The notes under the pieces were generated by a model. The model was given only the letters and a program-made list of their open reading frames with translations, was not told the DNA's origin and made no database searches. Positions 45,874 to 55,311 of a stretch of DNA of 62,677 nucleotides are shown in pieces. The position numbers and the translations under genes are program-made. Every line of letters begins with the position of its first letter. The stretch's first letter is position 1. Origin of the DNA: Cysteiniphilum litorale (lineage in GTDB: Bacteria > Pseudomonadota > Gammaproteobacteria > Francisellales > Francisellaceae); NCBI RefSeq assembly GCF_003428165.1, contig NZ_QLIQ01000017.1, forward strand, positions 1 through 62,677, in the 5' to 3' direction.

Positions 45874-46958
45874 AATCTTTTAACGCGTGGGTTAATCGCG
45901 GTAAGCATGGCGTAACTTGAGGTGCCTATGTGTTTGGCAACATCATCAACTAACAAATCATGGTTGCCAAACAAAGTGACATTATCACCAATATAAATAT
46001 CTTTATTCATGCCAATATCAATTGCCATAAGATCCATCGAGACTTTGCCGGCTGTTGGGTAGACCTTGCCGTTAATTGCCACCATAGTGCCGTTAGGAGC
46101 AGCTTGTGGATAACCGTCACCATAACCAATTGTCACAATGGCGATTTGGGTTTTTGATTTGGCAATATATTGGCGGTTGTAACCAACAGAATCTCCCACA
46201 TCAATGGATTGAATTGCAACAACATGACTATGCAGCGTCATCACAGGTTTAAGTGTACACCTTAATAATGGATGTGCAGCAGCACATGCACCATAAAGCG
46301 CTAAACCAATGCGAATGGTGTTGGTATTAAAATCATTATTATTTAAGAGTGAGGCAGCTGAGTTAAAGGCACTAATATGTGTAAATGATTTATCTTTGAT
46401 TAATGCTTGAAAGCATTGTAGTTGCTTTAATGTAAAAGATTGATCACAAGATTCTGATTCTGCTAAGTGGGTTAGTGCATTGATAGGTTTACAATATGAT
46501 TGTGCTTGAGTGTAAAGCGCTTCAAACTCATCTTCTGATAATCCCAAGCGGTTCATTCCTGTGTTAACTTTAAGCCATATCTCAGCGTGCTTACTTTGAA
46601 AGTACTCATCAAGTAGCTCGTATTGATAGGCACTATGAATAATCGGAATAAGTCTGTAGTCAATGAGTGTTTGTACCATGTCTTTGGAGAAAAAGCCTGA
46701 AAAAACAATGACCTTGGTTTTTTCAATCCCTGCCAAAATAAGCTCGATACCTTCCTCAACACTGGCAACGCCAAAATACTCGCATAAACCATCTAATGCC
46801 TTGGCAATCTCAACGGCTCCATGACCATAGGCATTTGCTTTGAGCATAATAATCATGGATTTATTTGCATGCAATGCACGGATATTGGCAAGATTAGCCA
46901 AAAGATGAGAAATATTAATATTCGCAAAGGCACGTAAATTGTGATGTCTTGCTGTCAT
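45804..46958 (-). CDS. alr: Alanine racemase
   Basis: 384 residues from the ATG at 46958; the frame is open to a GTG at 47024 inside pabA but the family start fits MTARHHNLRAFANINISHL. PLP-binding lysine in MLKANAYGHG near 38, GMNRLGL near 136 and the second catalytic tyrosine in VGYNRQYI near 265. It makes D-alanine for peptidoglycan. Normal Alr proteins end close to INPRVKRFYL; here 20 more residues follow (TSTDAETTQSVIKDTTASTK), encoded opposite the end of elbB. Start has no clear ribosome binding site. Confidence 0.92.
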   Translation of the reverse strand: MTARHHNLRAFANINISHLLANLANIRALHANKSMIIMLKANAYGHGAVEIAKALDGLCEYFGVASVEEGIELILAGIEKTKVIVFSGFFSKDMVQTLIDYRLIPIIHSAYQYELLDEYFQSKHAEIWLKVNTGMNRLGLSEDEFEALYTQAQSYCKPINALTHLAESESCDQSFTLKQLQCFQALIKDKSFTHISAFNSAASLLNNNDFNTNTIRIGLALYGACAAAHPLLRCTLKPVMTLHSHVVAIQSIDVGDSVGYNRQYIAKSKTQIAIVTIGYGDGYPQAAPNGTMVAINGKVYPTAGKVSMDLMAIDIGMNKDIYIGDNVTLFGNHDLLVDDVAKHIGTSSYAMLTAINPRVKRFYLTSTDAETTQSVIKDTTASTK

Positions 46959-46996
46959 GGCGATAATGTTAAAGGCTGTTAAATCAATTGATTGGA

Positions 46997-47596
46997 CTAG
47001 GATAACGCCTTTTGCTCTAAGCACAAGCGCTTATTCGCTAAAAGAAAGTTTTGTAATGTTTTTAATCCTGATTCTGTTAAATAAGCCTCAGGGTGATATT
47101 GGATGCCATAAATAGGCAAGTGCTTATGCGCAAATGCCATCAGTTCATTATCCATCGTCAGCGCGATTGGTTGTAAGTCATTAGTTAAGCTGTCTATATC
47201 AACAATCAGTGAGTGATAACGGGTCACTGTCAAAGGTGATTGTAGTCCTTGGTAGAGTGAGTGGTTGGTAAAATGAATTAAACTGCATTGTCCATGCATA
47301 ATATTGGTTGCATGAATAACCTTGGCGCCAAAGTACTGCGCTAATAACTGATGACCAAGACAAATACCTAAAATAGGTATATTACTGTCAATGATGCGTT
47401 TGATTTGAGGGTATAAATGCGTTAATTCATCAGGATGCCCAGGACCTGGTCCTATAATTACTGCAGTAAATTGGCTATAGTCAATCGATTGATCAAGCTG
47501 ATCTGATTTGAATGAGATGATTTCTTCACCCAATTGGGCAAAATAATCCATCAAAATATGGGCAAATGAATCATAATGGTCAATAAACAGTAACAT
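46997..47596 (-). CDS. pabA: Aminodeoxychorismate synthase component 2 (glutamine amidotransferase)
   Basis: 199 residues from the ATG at 47596 (start MLLFIDHYDSFA, the family start); upstream codons to 47644 overlap pabBC and are not needed. Class I amidotransferase triad: cysteine in GICLGHQ near 80, histidine and glutamate in YHPEAYLTESG near 175. It passes ammonia from glutamine to PabB for p-aminobenzoate, a folate precursor. The chorismate partner just upstream is of PabB type, which favours PabA over TrpG. Confidence 0.88.
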   Translation of the reverse strand: MLLFIDHYDSFAHILMDYFAQLGEEIISFKSDQLDQSIDYSQFTAVIIGPGPGHPDELTHLYPQIKRIIDSNIPILGICLGHQLLAQYFGAKVIHATNIMHGQCSLIHFTNHSLYQGLQSPLTVTRYHSLIVDIDSLTNDLQPIALTMDNELMAFAHKHLPIYGIQYHPEAYLTESGLKTLQNFLLANKRLCLEQKALS

Positions 47597-47604
47597 CTTA
47601 ATTT

Positions 47605-49425
47605 TTATACTTCTTGCATGGTTGTTTGTGCGCTTAAAAAGCACGGTATTTTACCTCGAACATCATTCATAAGGTAAATGTTTTTGCTTAATTTTAGTTC
47701 GTCTATAGAGATCGAGCGCTCATGAATTTGCCCAGATTGAAGTAGTTTAGCGCGCGCAATGCCAGGCAATAAACCATCACTAATAGGTGGAGTATATAAA
47801 GCACCGTCGATTTCAACGACAATATTATAAAAACGCGCCTCAGTCAGGTGATTATGCTCATTGAAGAAAATAAGCTCGCAATTTGGCTTATCTGCGATAT
47901 ATTGGCTGTGTTTCTGCGTATAAAAGCCACGTGTGCTGTGATCATCGGTTTTATGCTGCCATAGTGGGTTATTTGAGTCTATTTGCTCAGGGCAAACAAT
48001 CAGTTCAATATGATCAACTGTCAGTGATTGCTCAAGTTGTTGATGCGTAATCGTAAAAAGCCCTTGGTAATTCACAGCAACTCGAAGTTTATATTGTTCA
48101 CTGTTTGCCGTGATAAGTGTTTCACAATATTGCAATAATGTATGTCTTAACTGAGCTATATCCAAAGTAAAGTGTAAAACAGATGCTGAATTTAATAAAC
48201 GCTCAAGATGTAAGTCACACGATGTAAGCCCATTTTTATCATAAAGCATGCTTTCAATCAGTTGAAACTGAGGCTGATACAAGCGTTTGATAAATTGAAT
48301 TTTGGTCGTCATTTCTTGCCACTCATCATCTTGTGTAGACTGAATGGTAAAACCGCCACCAACACCGCAATGCCATAGCTCATTATTTTGTTGGGTCAAT
48401 GTGCGAATAGCAACACTAAAGCACATATCATTATTTGGCATAATATAGCCGATACAACCTGTGTATAAACCTCGCGGGGGTTCAAGTTGCTGAATAATTT
48501 CCATCGTGCGTTTCTTGGGTGCGCCAGTAATCGAACCACAAGGAAATAAATGCTCAATAATATCAGCAAAAGGAATGTTGTTATCCACTTTTCCGGAAAT
48601 CGTTGAAGTCATTTGATAAACGCTTTTGTAGGTTTCAATCGCAAAGGGCTTGGTGACTTCAATCGATCCGGTATGGCAAATACGAGCAAGATCATTACGC
48701 AATAGATCAACGATAATTAAATTCTCTGCTTTGTTTTTTGGGTCTGTTCGTAAAAACTCATAGGATTGTAGATCATCATTGGGATCATCAAAACGTTTGC
48801 TGGTGCCTTTCATCGGGTTTATTGTAATAGTCTCACCTTGCTTTTTAAAAAATAACTCAGGTGAAAACGATAAAACAGTCATAGGCTTAAATGGCAGAAA
48901 TGCACTGTAGCTCACCGGTTGTTGCGTTTTTAGTTGTGTGTAAAGTTCATGAGCATTTAAGCTGGATCGCAACTTAATGCGCTTGGTATAGTTGATCTGA
49001 TAGCTTTCACCATCGGTTAATGCTTGTTGCACGCGTTCAAAGTCTTTGACATATTGCAACTGAGAGAGTGGATCATAAATAAGGTCTATTGCTGGGCTTT
49101 TAACAGTGGTTGTCTCAGTTTGAAATAGATCCGGTGAATATTGCTCAAAGGCAACAAAATGTAAAAGTGGGGTGATGTCATCTGTGAGATTTGTTTGCAT
49201 GGAAGCAAAATCAGGGTTTAGATAATAAGCTACTTCATAGCTGATAAAACCAACAAGATATAAGCCTTGTTGTTGTAAGTCTGCTAATCTTGCAAATGCA
49301 GATTTTAGCATCTTAGGATCAGAGCATAGGACTTCACTATGTGGTTTGCTAAAATAGAAACTCTTGTCACGGCTGTCTAAAGTATTTTCAAGATAAGCAA
49401 ATGAAGGTAGGTGATTATTAGGCAT
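47605..49425 (-). CDS. pabBC: PabB-PabC fusion: aminodeoxychorismate synthase component 1 with lyase domain
   Basis: 606 residues. Residues 1-385 are the chorismate-binding domain, with QINYTKRI near 150, PMKGTSKR near 210 and the PabB-type signature CGSITGAPKKRTMEI near 300. Residues 390-606 are a fold-type IV PLP enzyme like PabC (HLERLLNSA, NHLTEARFYNIVVEIDGAL, TPPISDGLLPGIAR). The fusion can turn chorismate to 4-amino-4-deoxychorismate and on to p-aminobenzoate in one protein. Start overlaps the ligase gene by 8 bp; pabA follows after 8 bp. Confidence 0.9.
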   Translation of the reverse strand: MPNNHLPSFAYLENTLDSRDKSFYFSKPHSEVLCSDPKMLKSAFARLADLQQQGLYLVGFISYEVAYYLNPDFASMQTNLTDDITPLLHFVAFEQYSPDLFQTETTTVKSPAIDLIYDPLSQLQYVKDFERVQQALTDGESYQINYTKRIKLRSSLNAHELYTQLKTQQPVSYSAFLPFKPMTVLSFSPELFFKKQGETITINPMKGTSKRFDDPNDDLQSYEFLRTDPKNKAENLIIVDLLRNDLARICHTGSIEVTKPFAIETYKSVYQMTSTISGKVDNNIPFADIIEHLFPCGSITGAPKKRTMEIIQQLEPPRGLYTGCIGYIMPNNDMCFSVAIRTLTQQNNELWHCGVGGGFTIQSTQDDEWQEMTTKIQFIKRLYQPQFQLIESMLYDKNGLTSCDLHLERLLNSASVLHFTLDIAQLRHTLLQYCETLITANSEQYKLRVAVNYQGLFTITHQQLEQSLTVDHIELIVCPEQIDSNNPLWQHKTDDHSTRGFYTQKHSQYIADKPNCELIFFNEHNHLTEARFYNIVVEIDGALYTPPISDGLLPGIARAKLLQSGQIHERSISIDELKLSKNIYLMNDVRGKIPCFLSAQTTMQEV

Positions 49426-50899
49426 TGTTGATCTCTGTTTTTAAGCGAAAGCGGTCAATTTTACCGGTGATATTAAGTGGTAGTTGCGGGTATAAATAAA
49501 GCTGATCAATATGTTTATATGCAGCAAGAAAAGGCGTGAGAAAGGTATTAATTGCCTCTAAAGTAAGTGACTGATTGCCTTTGGTAGCAATGCAGGCACA
49601 AACAAGCTCACCCCAAATATCATCTTTCTTGCCAATAACTGCAACTTGCTCAATTTCAGGCATTTGATAAAGATAATGTTCAAGCTCTAAAGGGGCAATT
49701 TTAGATCCGCCCTTGACAATGATATCTTTAATGCGCCCAAGAAAGTATAGATGATGTGTATCATCAATGTAGCCATAGTCGCCTGTGGCTAACCATTGTC
49801 CTTGATGAGAGATCGGCTGCATCGGTGCTTTGATATATAGCTCGCCAATGTCCTTATTATTATCGTTAACAGGCTTAAGATGATCGTGTTCAATCGCTTC
49901 AATTTTTATCTTAATGTCATCAAAAATCTTGATCTTATTGTAAACGCTAGACGCTGTAAGATTTTGTGCATAACCATAAACTTCGGTCATCCCAAGACCA
50001 TTAAGCAGTGACGCGTTAAAAGTCTTTTTGATTAAATGTATTAAAAACTCACTGGGCTGATCACCGGCAACACTTAAGTGTCTAAGCTTATGACTTATTG
50101 GCGTTTTTTGGGCTTTAAGTGCTAACTGGTAATACATCGTTGGTAAGAGTGCCAATGCCGTAATCTGATATTGATCAATCAATTTGAGTGAGGTCGTTGC
50201 GTCAAAGCTAGGTGCTAATACCATGCAATTGCCCAGAGCTATGTTTGGTAATAGCTGATAGGAAAAGGCGTAGGCATGGTTAAATGAAAGGTGCACAAGA
50301 GATATATCACCTTTGTTAAGACCATAATCAAATTGACGCGCATAGGCATAAGCTAGAATTTGCTGCGTGTAATGTCCATGAAAGTTATAATGCCCACCCG
50401 TGCCAGAGCTTATATGATAGGTAATGCCTTCGCTCTGGGCTTGAGATAAATCGCAGATTTCAGTGCCGGAAACTTTCTTTAAGCTTTGCAAATAATCTAA
50501 AGCATTATCGATAATAACAAGTTCAATTTGCTGAATTTGGCAATAATGATTAAGTGCGTCAGAGTACTGCTTTGGTTCTATCATTAACAAATCCGGCTTG
50601 GCTCTTTTAACAAGCTCAAGTAATTCATTGGCAATAAAGCGTGGGTTAACTGGTATGCAATTGACTCTTTGATACCAACTTGCGAAAAAAAGTCCAACAG
50701 AAAGCGGTGAGTTATTTATTGCAAACATGACTCTCGTTGTATTGTTTTCTGCTAACCAATGGGCAATGCTAAAAGTATAATCATGCATGTCTGCATAGCT
50801 AAATATTTGATCTTGATAGATAAACATTGGGGTATTATCTAAGCGTTTTAGATGCGCTAGAAAGTGATCAACGGTTTGAATGTCTAAAGGTGTTAGCAT
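49418..50899 (-). CDS. AMP-forming acyl/aryl-CoA synthetase-like ligase (ANL superfamily)
   Basis: 493 residues. Adenylation domain with a diverged P-loop (ISSGTGGHYNFHG near 165), GLGMTEVYGY near 295, TGDYGYID near 375, the hinge GRIKDIIVKGG near 395 and the catalytic lysine in ITGKIDRFRLK at the C-terminus. Such enzymes activate carboxylic acids as adenylates and load them on CoA or a carrier protein. First gene of the ligase-pabBC-pabA-alr run and overlapping pabBC, so an aromatic acid such as a p-aminobenzoate derivative is a reasonable guess for substrate, but no carrier protein gene is near. Confidence 0.8.
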   Translation of the reverse strand: MLTPLDIQTVDHFLAHLKRLDNTPMFIYQDQIFSYADMHDYTFSIAHWLAENNTTRVMFAINNSPLSVGLFFASWYQRVNCIPVNPRFIANELLELVKRAKPDLLMIEPKQYSDALNHYCQIQQIELVIIDNALDYLQSLKKVSGTEICDLSQAQSEGITYHISSGTGGHYNFHGHYTQQILAYAYARQFDYGLNKGDISLVHLSFNHAYAFSYQLLPNIALGNCMVLAPSFDATTSLKLIDQYQITALALLPTMYYQLALKAQKTPISHKLRHLSVAGDQPSEFLIHLIKKTFNASLLNGLGMTEVYGYAQNLTASSVYNKIKIFDDIKIKIEAIEHDHLKPVNDNNKDIGELYIKAPMQPISHQGQWLATGDYGYIDDTHHLYFLGRIKDIIVKGGSKIAPLELEHYLYQMPEIEQVAVIGKKDDIWGELVCACIATKGNQSLTLEAINTFLTPFLAAYKHIDQLYLYPQLPLNITGKIDRFRLKTEINNA

Positions 50900-51057
50900 A
50901 TTAGCTTCTTTATTTATGCATAAAGCGATAGGGTGGTATTTTAGGATAAAGGTCAGCTTAAAACAATTGAATCTTTAGTGCATGCTTTGCTATAAAAAGA
51001 CAGTATGCTGATATAGAATGATGATATTGCAAAGTGAGCTAAAAGGATGATAAAGCG

Positions 51058-52404
51058 ATGTCAAATTATTTAATCAAGTCACCAACGATTGTCAATGAGG
51101 GTAAAATTTTTGTCGCTGATGTCTTAGTCAAAGATGGTAGAATTGCCAAGATTGCCCAAGATATATCTGTCACTTCTGGTGTTAAAGTCATTGATGCTGA
51201 AGGATTGCATTTGTTACCCGGCATGATCGATGATCAGGTGCATTTTCGTGAACCTGGGTTGACATACAAAGCAGATATTGAGAGCGAATCAAAAGCGGCA
51301 GTTGCTGGAGGTATCACCTCTTATATGGAGATGCCAAATTGCAATCCAGCGACGGTGACAATTGAGCGACTTCATGCAAAAAAAGCGCTAGCTGCCACCA
51401 AATCGCATGCAAATTACGCTTTTTATTTGGGAGCAACGAATGATAATGTCGATGAGCTTAAACGTTTAAGTCCAGGTGACGCTTGTGGTGTTAAGATCTT
51501 TATGGGGGCATCAACTGGTAATATGTTGGTTGATAATGTTAAAACCTTAGAAAGCTTCTTTGCTAATTCACCGATTCTTATTGCGACACATTGTGAAGAC
51601 ACACCGATGATTGCGCAAAATGAAGTGGCATATCGTGCGCAATATGGTGAAGATGTGCCATTTGACTTACATCCTTTGATTAGAAGCAGAGAAGCTTGTA
51701 TTAAATCATCTACTTTGGCAGTTGGTCTGGCTAAAAAGTTTAATACTAAGCTTAATGTGCTGCATATTACCACCAAAGATGAGTTGCAATTGTTTGCTGA
51801 GAATAAAAATATCCCGCTTGCAAATAAACGCATTACGGCTGAGGTTTGTGCGCATCATTTATTCTTTTCACGTAAGGACTATCATACACGAGGTGCTTTA
51901 ATCAAATGTAATCCGGCAATCAAAGAAGAAGAAGATCGTTTGGCGTTGCTTGAAGCGGTTAATAATAATGTACTAGATGTTATTGCTACGGATCATGCAC
52001 CCCATACTTGGGCTGAAAAGCATCAAAGTTATTTTAAGGCCCCATCAGGGTTGCCGTTGGTGCAGCATGCGTTATTGTCATTACTTGAACATTACCATCA
52101 AGGTGTTTTTTCCTTGGAGAAAGTCGTCCAAAAAACATCACATGCGCCAGCGATAATCTATCAGGTTGAAGAGCGCGGCTTTATCCGTGAAGGGTATTGG
52201 GCTGATTTGGTATTAGTGGATCTTAATGCGCAACAGCATATGAGTGATGTTGCGGCAAAATCCAAATGTGGTTGGTCACCGTTTAGTGGCTTGACTTTTT
52301 CATCAACCATTAATAAAACATTTATTAATGGTGTTTTGAAATATGACCATGGGCGTATTGTTGCAGATGACTTGGGTGTGAGCCTGGATTTTGCTAACTT
52401 TTAA
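51058..52404 (+). CDS. pyrC: Dihydroorotase, DDQVHFREPG type
   Basis: 448 residues, longer than the E. coli type II enzyme (348). Motifs: DDQVHFREPG near 58, the carbamylated-lysine site GVKIFMGAS near 144, histidines in ATHCED near 178 and LHITT near 235, and the catalytic aspartate in ATDHAPHT near 308. The first metal histidine of the usual D-x-H-x-H-x-REPG is replaced by glutamine. From memory this form is common in Bacteroidetes dihydroorotases and occurs in some intracellular gammaproteobacteria. It closes carbamoyl-aspartate to dihydroorotate in UMP synthesis. AAAGGA precedes the ATG. pyrE follows after 453 bp. Confidence 0.88.
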   Translation: MSNYLIKSPTIVNEGKIFVADVLVKDGRIAKIAQDISVTSGVKVIDAEGLHLLPGMIDDQVHFREPGLTYKADIESESKAAVAGGITSYMEMPNCNPATVTIERLHAKKALAATKSHANYAFYLGATNDNVDELKRLSPGDACGVKIFMGASTGNMLVDNVKTLESFFANSPILIATHCEDTPMIAQNEVAYRAQYGEDVPFDLHPLIRSREACIKSSTLAVGLAKKFNTKLNVLHITTKDELQLFAENKNIPLANKRITAEVCAHHLFFSRKDYHTRGALIKCNPAIKEEEDRLALLEAVNNNVLDVIATDHAPHTWAEKHQSYFKAPSGLPLVQHALLSLLEHYHQGVFSLEKVVQKTSHAPAIIYQVEERGFIREGYWADLVLVDLNAQQHMSDVAAKSKCGWSPFSGLTFSSTINKTFINGVLKYDHGRIVADDLGVSLDFANF

Positions 52405-52857
52405 TGCGGTGATTAAGTTACTTGTGATTTGTGTTAATTGATTTGTGATCATTTGCTTTATTATTATTGGCAATCCAATAAAAACCGTAGTAAATCATGT
52501 TGTAGCCTCTTGGTTATTTTTGTTGATGACTATTAATTGTGTGATTTGAATTTGATTGTTTAAACTCTCTTTGAATGTGTTCTTGTGCTAACCAGTGCAT
52601 CATATAAAAAATCATCGTTATCCTTATGTTGGTATTAAGTTGATATGTGGCTATTATCTAATCTTTTTAGAGGGAATGCAGTTTCAATAATGTAATTGTC
52701 TGTATTAAATTTGATACACTTTGTTTTTTAGTTGTTCCTTGAGCTTTGTAATGAAACCTAGAAGTTGATTTTTGCGCTAGCTATAAACATTGCAAAATAA
52801 CGAGTGATAAGTATATTAGACATACTTTAGGATTAAGGTTGAATTAGGTTAGTGACA
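52405..52857. other. AT-rich gap between pyrC and pyrE
   Basis: No open frame of note on either strand, no strong hairpin and no recognised repeat. It contains T-rich runs (near 52540-52570 and 52720-52735) and presumably the pyrE promoter and leader. Confidence 0.5.
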
Positions 52858-53505
52858 ATGAATGACTATAATTTTTTTGATGTTGCCATTGAAGCATCAG
52901 CACTTAAGTTCGGTGAGTTTACGTTAAAATCGGGGCGTATTAGCCCCTATTTCTTTAATGCAGGATTGTTTAATCATGGCAAGACTTTGCACCAATTGGC
53001 AGAGTGTTATGCAGCTAAATTAATAGAAAGTAAGGTGCAATTTGATGTGTTATTTGGTCCTGCTTATAAGGGGATCTCTTTGGCAGCACTTGTTACCTCT
53101 ATTTTATATAGCCGCTATGGTAAAGATGTTGGCTTTTGTTACAATCGCAAAGAGAAGAAAGATCATGGCGAGGGTGGCGTGCTTGTTGGTGCGGATATCA
53201 AGGACAAAAAAGTATTAATTATCGATGATGTGATTACTGCGGGCACGGCGATTAAAGAGGCTATTGAGGTTATTAAAAGTCATGGTGGAACTATTGAAGG
53301 AGTTTGCGTTGCGCTAGATCGTCAAGAAGTGGCACCTAATGAGGAAATATCAGCCGTTCAAATGGTCGAAAAAGCTTATCAATTCCCTGTTTATGCCATT
53401 GGTAATTTGAGTGATTTAATTGGCTACCTTAAAGTAAAAGGGCAAATTGAGCATGAATTAATTGAGCGCATGAAAGCCTATCAGCTAAAGTATTCGGTAG
53501 TGTGA
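52858..53505 (+). CDS. pyrE: Orotate phosphoribosyltransferase
   Basis: 215 residues from the ATG at 52858, which has AGG 9 bases upstream; a GTG at 52852 is too close to it. The PRPP-binding loop LIIDDVITAGTAI near 120, the flexible catalytic loop NRKEKKDHGEGG near 100, and the start FTLKSGRISPYFFNAG are diagnostic. It joins orotate to PRPP, giving OMP, and is the partner of the dihydroorotase upstream. Confidence 0.95.
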   Translation: MNDYNFFDVAIEASALKFGEFTLKSGRISPYFFNAGLFNHGKTLHQLAECYAAKLIESKVQFDVLFGPAYKGISLAALVTSILYSRYGKDVGFCYNRKEKKDHGEGGVLVGADIKDKKVLIIDDVITAGTAIKEAIEVIKSHGGTIEGVCVALDRQEVAPNEEISAVQMVEKAYQFPVYAIGNLSDLIGYLKVKGQIEHELIERMKAYQLKYSVV

Positions 53506-53605
53506 GTTGACTAATCAAATGGTTCAGCTACCATTATAATGCCCCAAGAAATTTAAACAGTATCTTTTGAAATCAACTTCCGATATATTGTTGAAAGTGA
53601 AATGA

Positions 53606-53639
53606 ATAGATACCCTCGGGTTTACCCGGGGGTATCTAT
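53606..53639. terminator. Strong 15-bp hairpin after pyrE
   Basis: ATAGATACCCTCGGG, loop TTTA, then its complement with one G-U pair. It begins 100 bp after the pyrE stop and no U-tract follows on either strand, so it may end transcription with Rho, stabilise mRNA, or be a mobile palindrome. The rest of the 53506-53909 gap holds nothing I can name apart from the AGGAGGA ribosome site at its end. Confidence 0.45.
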
Positions 53640-53909
53640 GTGTCACAGTATGAATAGTGCTAGCTTGAGTAAATAAGATTTGCAAAGCTGGTAAAAATTT
53701 ATTTTGTATGATTTGGTATTTTTCTTGTGTGTCGCAATTGCTGCATAATGATAACTGTACATTGATGCAGCATGTAAACATTGAAAACTAAAATTATGAT
53801 GTCGAATATATGATAATTCTGGAGTTGCAACCTCGGGGGAGTGCGCGATACACTCATCGTTAAGTATTTGACGATGGATATATAAACTTAACATTTTAGG
53901 AGGATTAAG

Positions 53910-54677
53910 ATGTTAAATAGTATAAAGCAACTTTCAATTATTGGAGGTATGCTACTTTCAGTCACTGCATATAGCGATGTAACCCTTTATGGTCCGGGTG
54001 GTCCGCATACGGCATTACTGGATGCAGCAAAAGCGTTTGAAGAAAAAAATGATGTTAAGGTGCATGTGAATTTTGGTCCTCAAGCAACGTGGCAGGCAAA
54101 AGCACAGGAAAATGCAGATATCCTATTTGGACCATCGCAGCAATCAGCATTGGCAATTGTTAATGATTTTAAAACGAACTTTAATGTTAAGGATATGCAA
54201 TCACTATATTTGCATGATGCAATTATTTTGGTGCAAAAGGGCAATCCTAAGAAAATCACAAAGCTTGAAGATTTAATTAAACCAAATATTAAAATTGCAG
54301 TTATTGATGGTCAAGGAATGAGTAATACTTCAGGCACTGGTGTTTGGGAGGATATTGTTGGTAGAAAACAGGATGTGGCATTTTTCCAAGCATTTAGAAA
54401 TAATATTGAGGTATTTGCCATTAATAGTGGTAGTGCATTTAAAGCATTTAAAAGCAAGGAAGTAGATGCTTGGATTACTTGGCGTGATTGGGCATTCTCC
54501 AATCCTGACGTAGGTGATATTGTTAATATTAATGATGATTATGTTATTACGCGTGATTTCAATGTTGCTATTAATCAAAATAACACCAATTCACAAGTCA
54601 ACCAATTTGTAGATTACTTAAAGACGCCTGAGGCACAAGCAATTTTTGCAAATTATGGTTGGTATGTTGGTAAGTAA
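53910..54677 (+). CDS. Periplasmic substrate-binding protein, AcfC type
   Basis: 255 residues with a strong AGGAGGA 5 bases upstream and a signal peptide ending near AYSD. The mature protein starts VTLYGPGGPHTALLDAAKAF, the opening of the AcfC (accessory colonisation factor) branch of type 2 binding proteins related to ModA. GVWEDIVGRKQD near 145 and WITWRDWAFSNPD near 190 also match that branch. AcfC was found in Vibrio cholerae as a colonisation factor; related proteins bind sulphate- or organosulphonate-like anions. No ABC permease or ATPase gene lies beside it, so it is an orphan. Confidence 0.8.
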   Translation: MLNSIKQLSIIGGMLLSVTAYSDVTLYGPGGPHTALLDAAKAFEEKNDVKVHVNFGPQATWQAKAQENADILFGPSQQSALAIVNDFKTNFNVKDMQSLYLHDAIILVQKGNPKKITKLEDLIKPNIKIAVIDGQGMSNTSGTGVWEDIVGRKQDVAFFQAFRNNIEVFAINSGSAFKAFKSKEVDAWITWRDWAFSNPDVGDIVNINDDYVITRDFNVAINQNNTNSQVNQFVDYLKTPEAQAIFANYGWYVGK

Positions 54678-54694
54678 TTTTATTCAAATATGCG

Positions 54695-54732
54695 ACGTTG
54701 ATTTTTTTAAATGACAACATTCATTTCAACGT
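54695..54732. promoter_or_regulatory. Inverted repeat upstream of apt
   Basis: ACGTTGA at 54695-54701 and TCAACGT at 54726-54732, spaced by 24 AT-rich bases with a run of seven T, between the acfC-like gene and apt. It could terminate the former or be a control site for the latter. Confidence 0.3.
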
Positions 54733-54777
54733 GCTACCATGGGCGCAATCTGTATCAGAGGAAATTCCTTTTAAATA

Positions 54778-55311
54778 ATGAGCATTATAACGATTAAATC
54801 TTTAATTACCGCTGTGCCTGATTTTCCAAAGCCGGGTATTTTGTTTCGCGATATCACGCCATTATTGGCAAATGCTGATGGCTTAACACAAACGGCAAGT
54901 CTCATGGCAGAACGGATCAAAGAAAAGGGCTTAAAACCCACAATTATCGCAGGACCTGAGAGTCGTGGGTTTATTTTTGGTGTAGCGTTAGCAAAGCATT
55001 TATCAATTGGCTTTGTGCCAATTCGTAAGCCTGGTAAGCTGCCGCGTGCGGTGCATACCTGTGAATACGAGTTAGAGTATGGTACCGATAGATTAGAAGT
55101 CCATCAAGATGCTTTTTCTAACGATGACCAAGTATTGTTGGTAGATGATTTATTAGCAACAGGTGGTACCGCGAGTGCTTGTGTTGAGTTGGTTAGAAAA
55201 GCTGGAGCCAATGTTCTGGGGTCATTATTTGTAATTGAGCTTAATGGACTCAATGGACGCGATAAAATGCCACAAGACATCTTTATTGACTCATTAGTTC
55301 AATATGACTGA
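54778..55311 (+). CDS. apt: Adenine phosphoribosyltransferase
   Basis: 177 residues. PRPP-binding motif LLVDDLLATGGTA near 122, the start VPDFPKPGILFRDITPLL and PESRGFIFG near 60 are typical of Apt. It salvages adenine to AMP. Its stop lies 8 bp inside mutY, so the two are coupled. Confidence 0.95.
   Translation: MSIITIKSLITAVPDFPKPGILFRDITPLLANADGLTQTASLMAERIKEKGLKPTIIAGPESRGFIFGVALAKHLSIGFVPIRKPGKLPRAVHTCEYELEYGTDRLEVHQDAFSNDDQVLLVDDLLATGGTASACVELVRKAGANVLGSLFVIELNGLNGRDKMPQDIFIDSLVQYD

Noticed and set aside
46959-47024. N-terminal extension of alr to a GTG at 47024
   Set aside because: It overlaps the end of pabA, has no ribosome site, and the family start fits the ATG at 46958.
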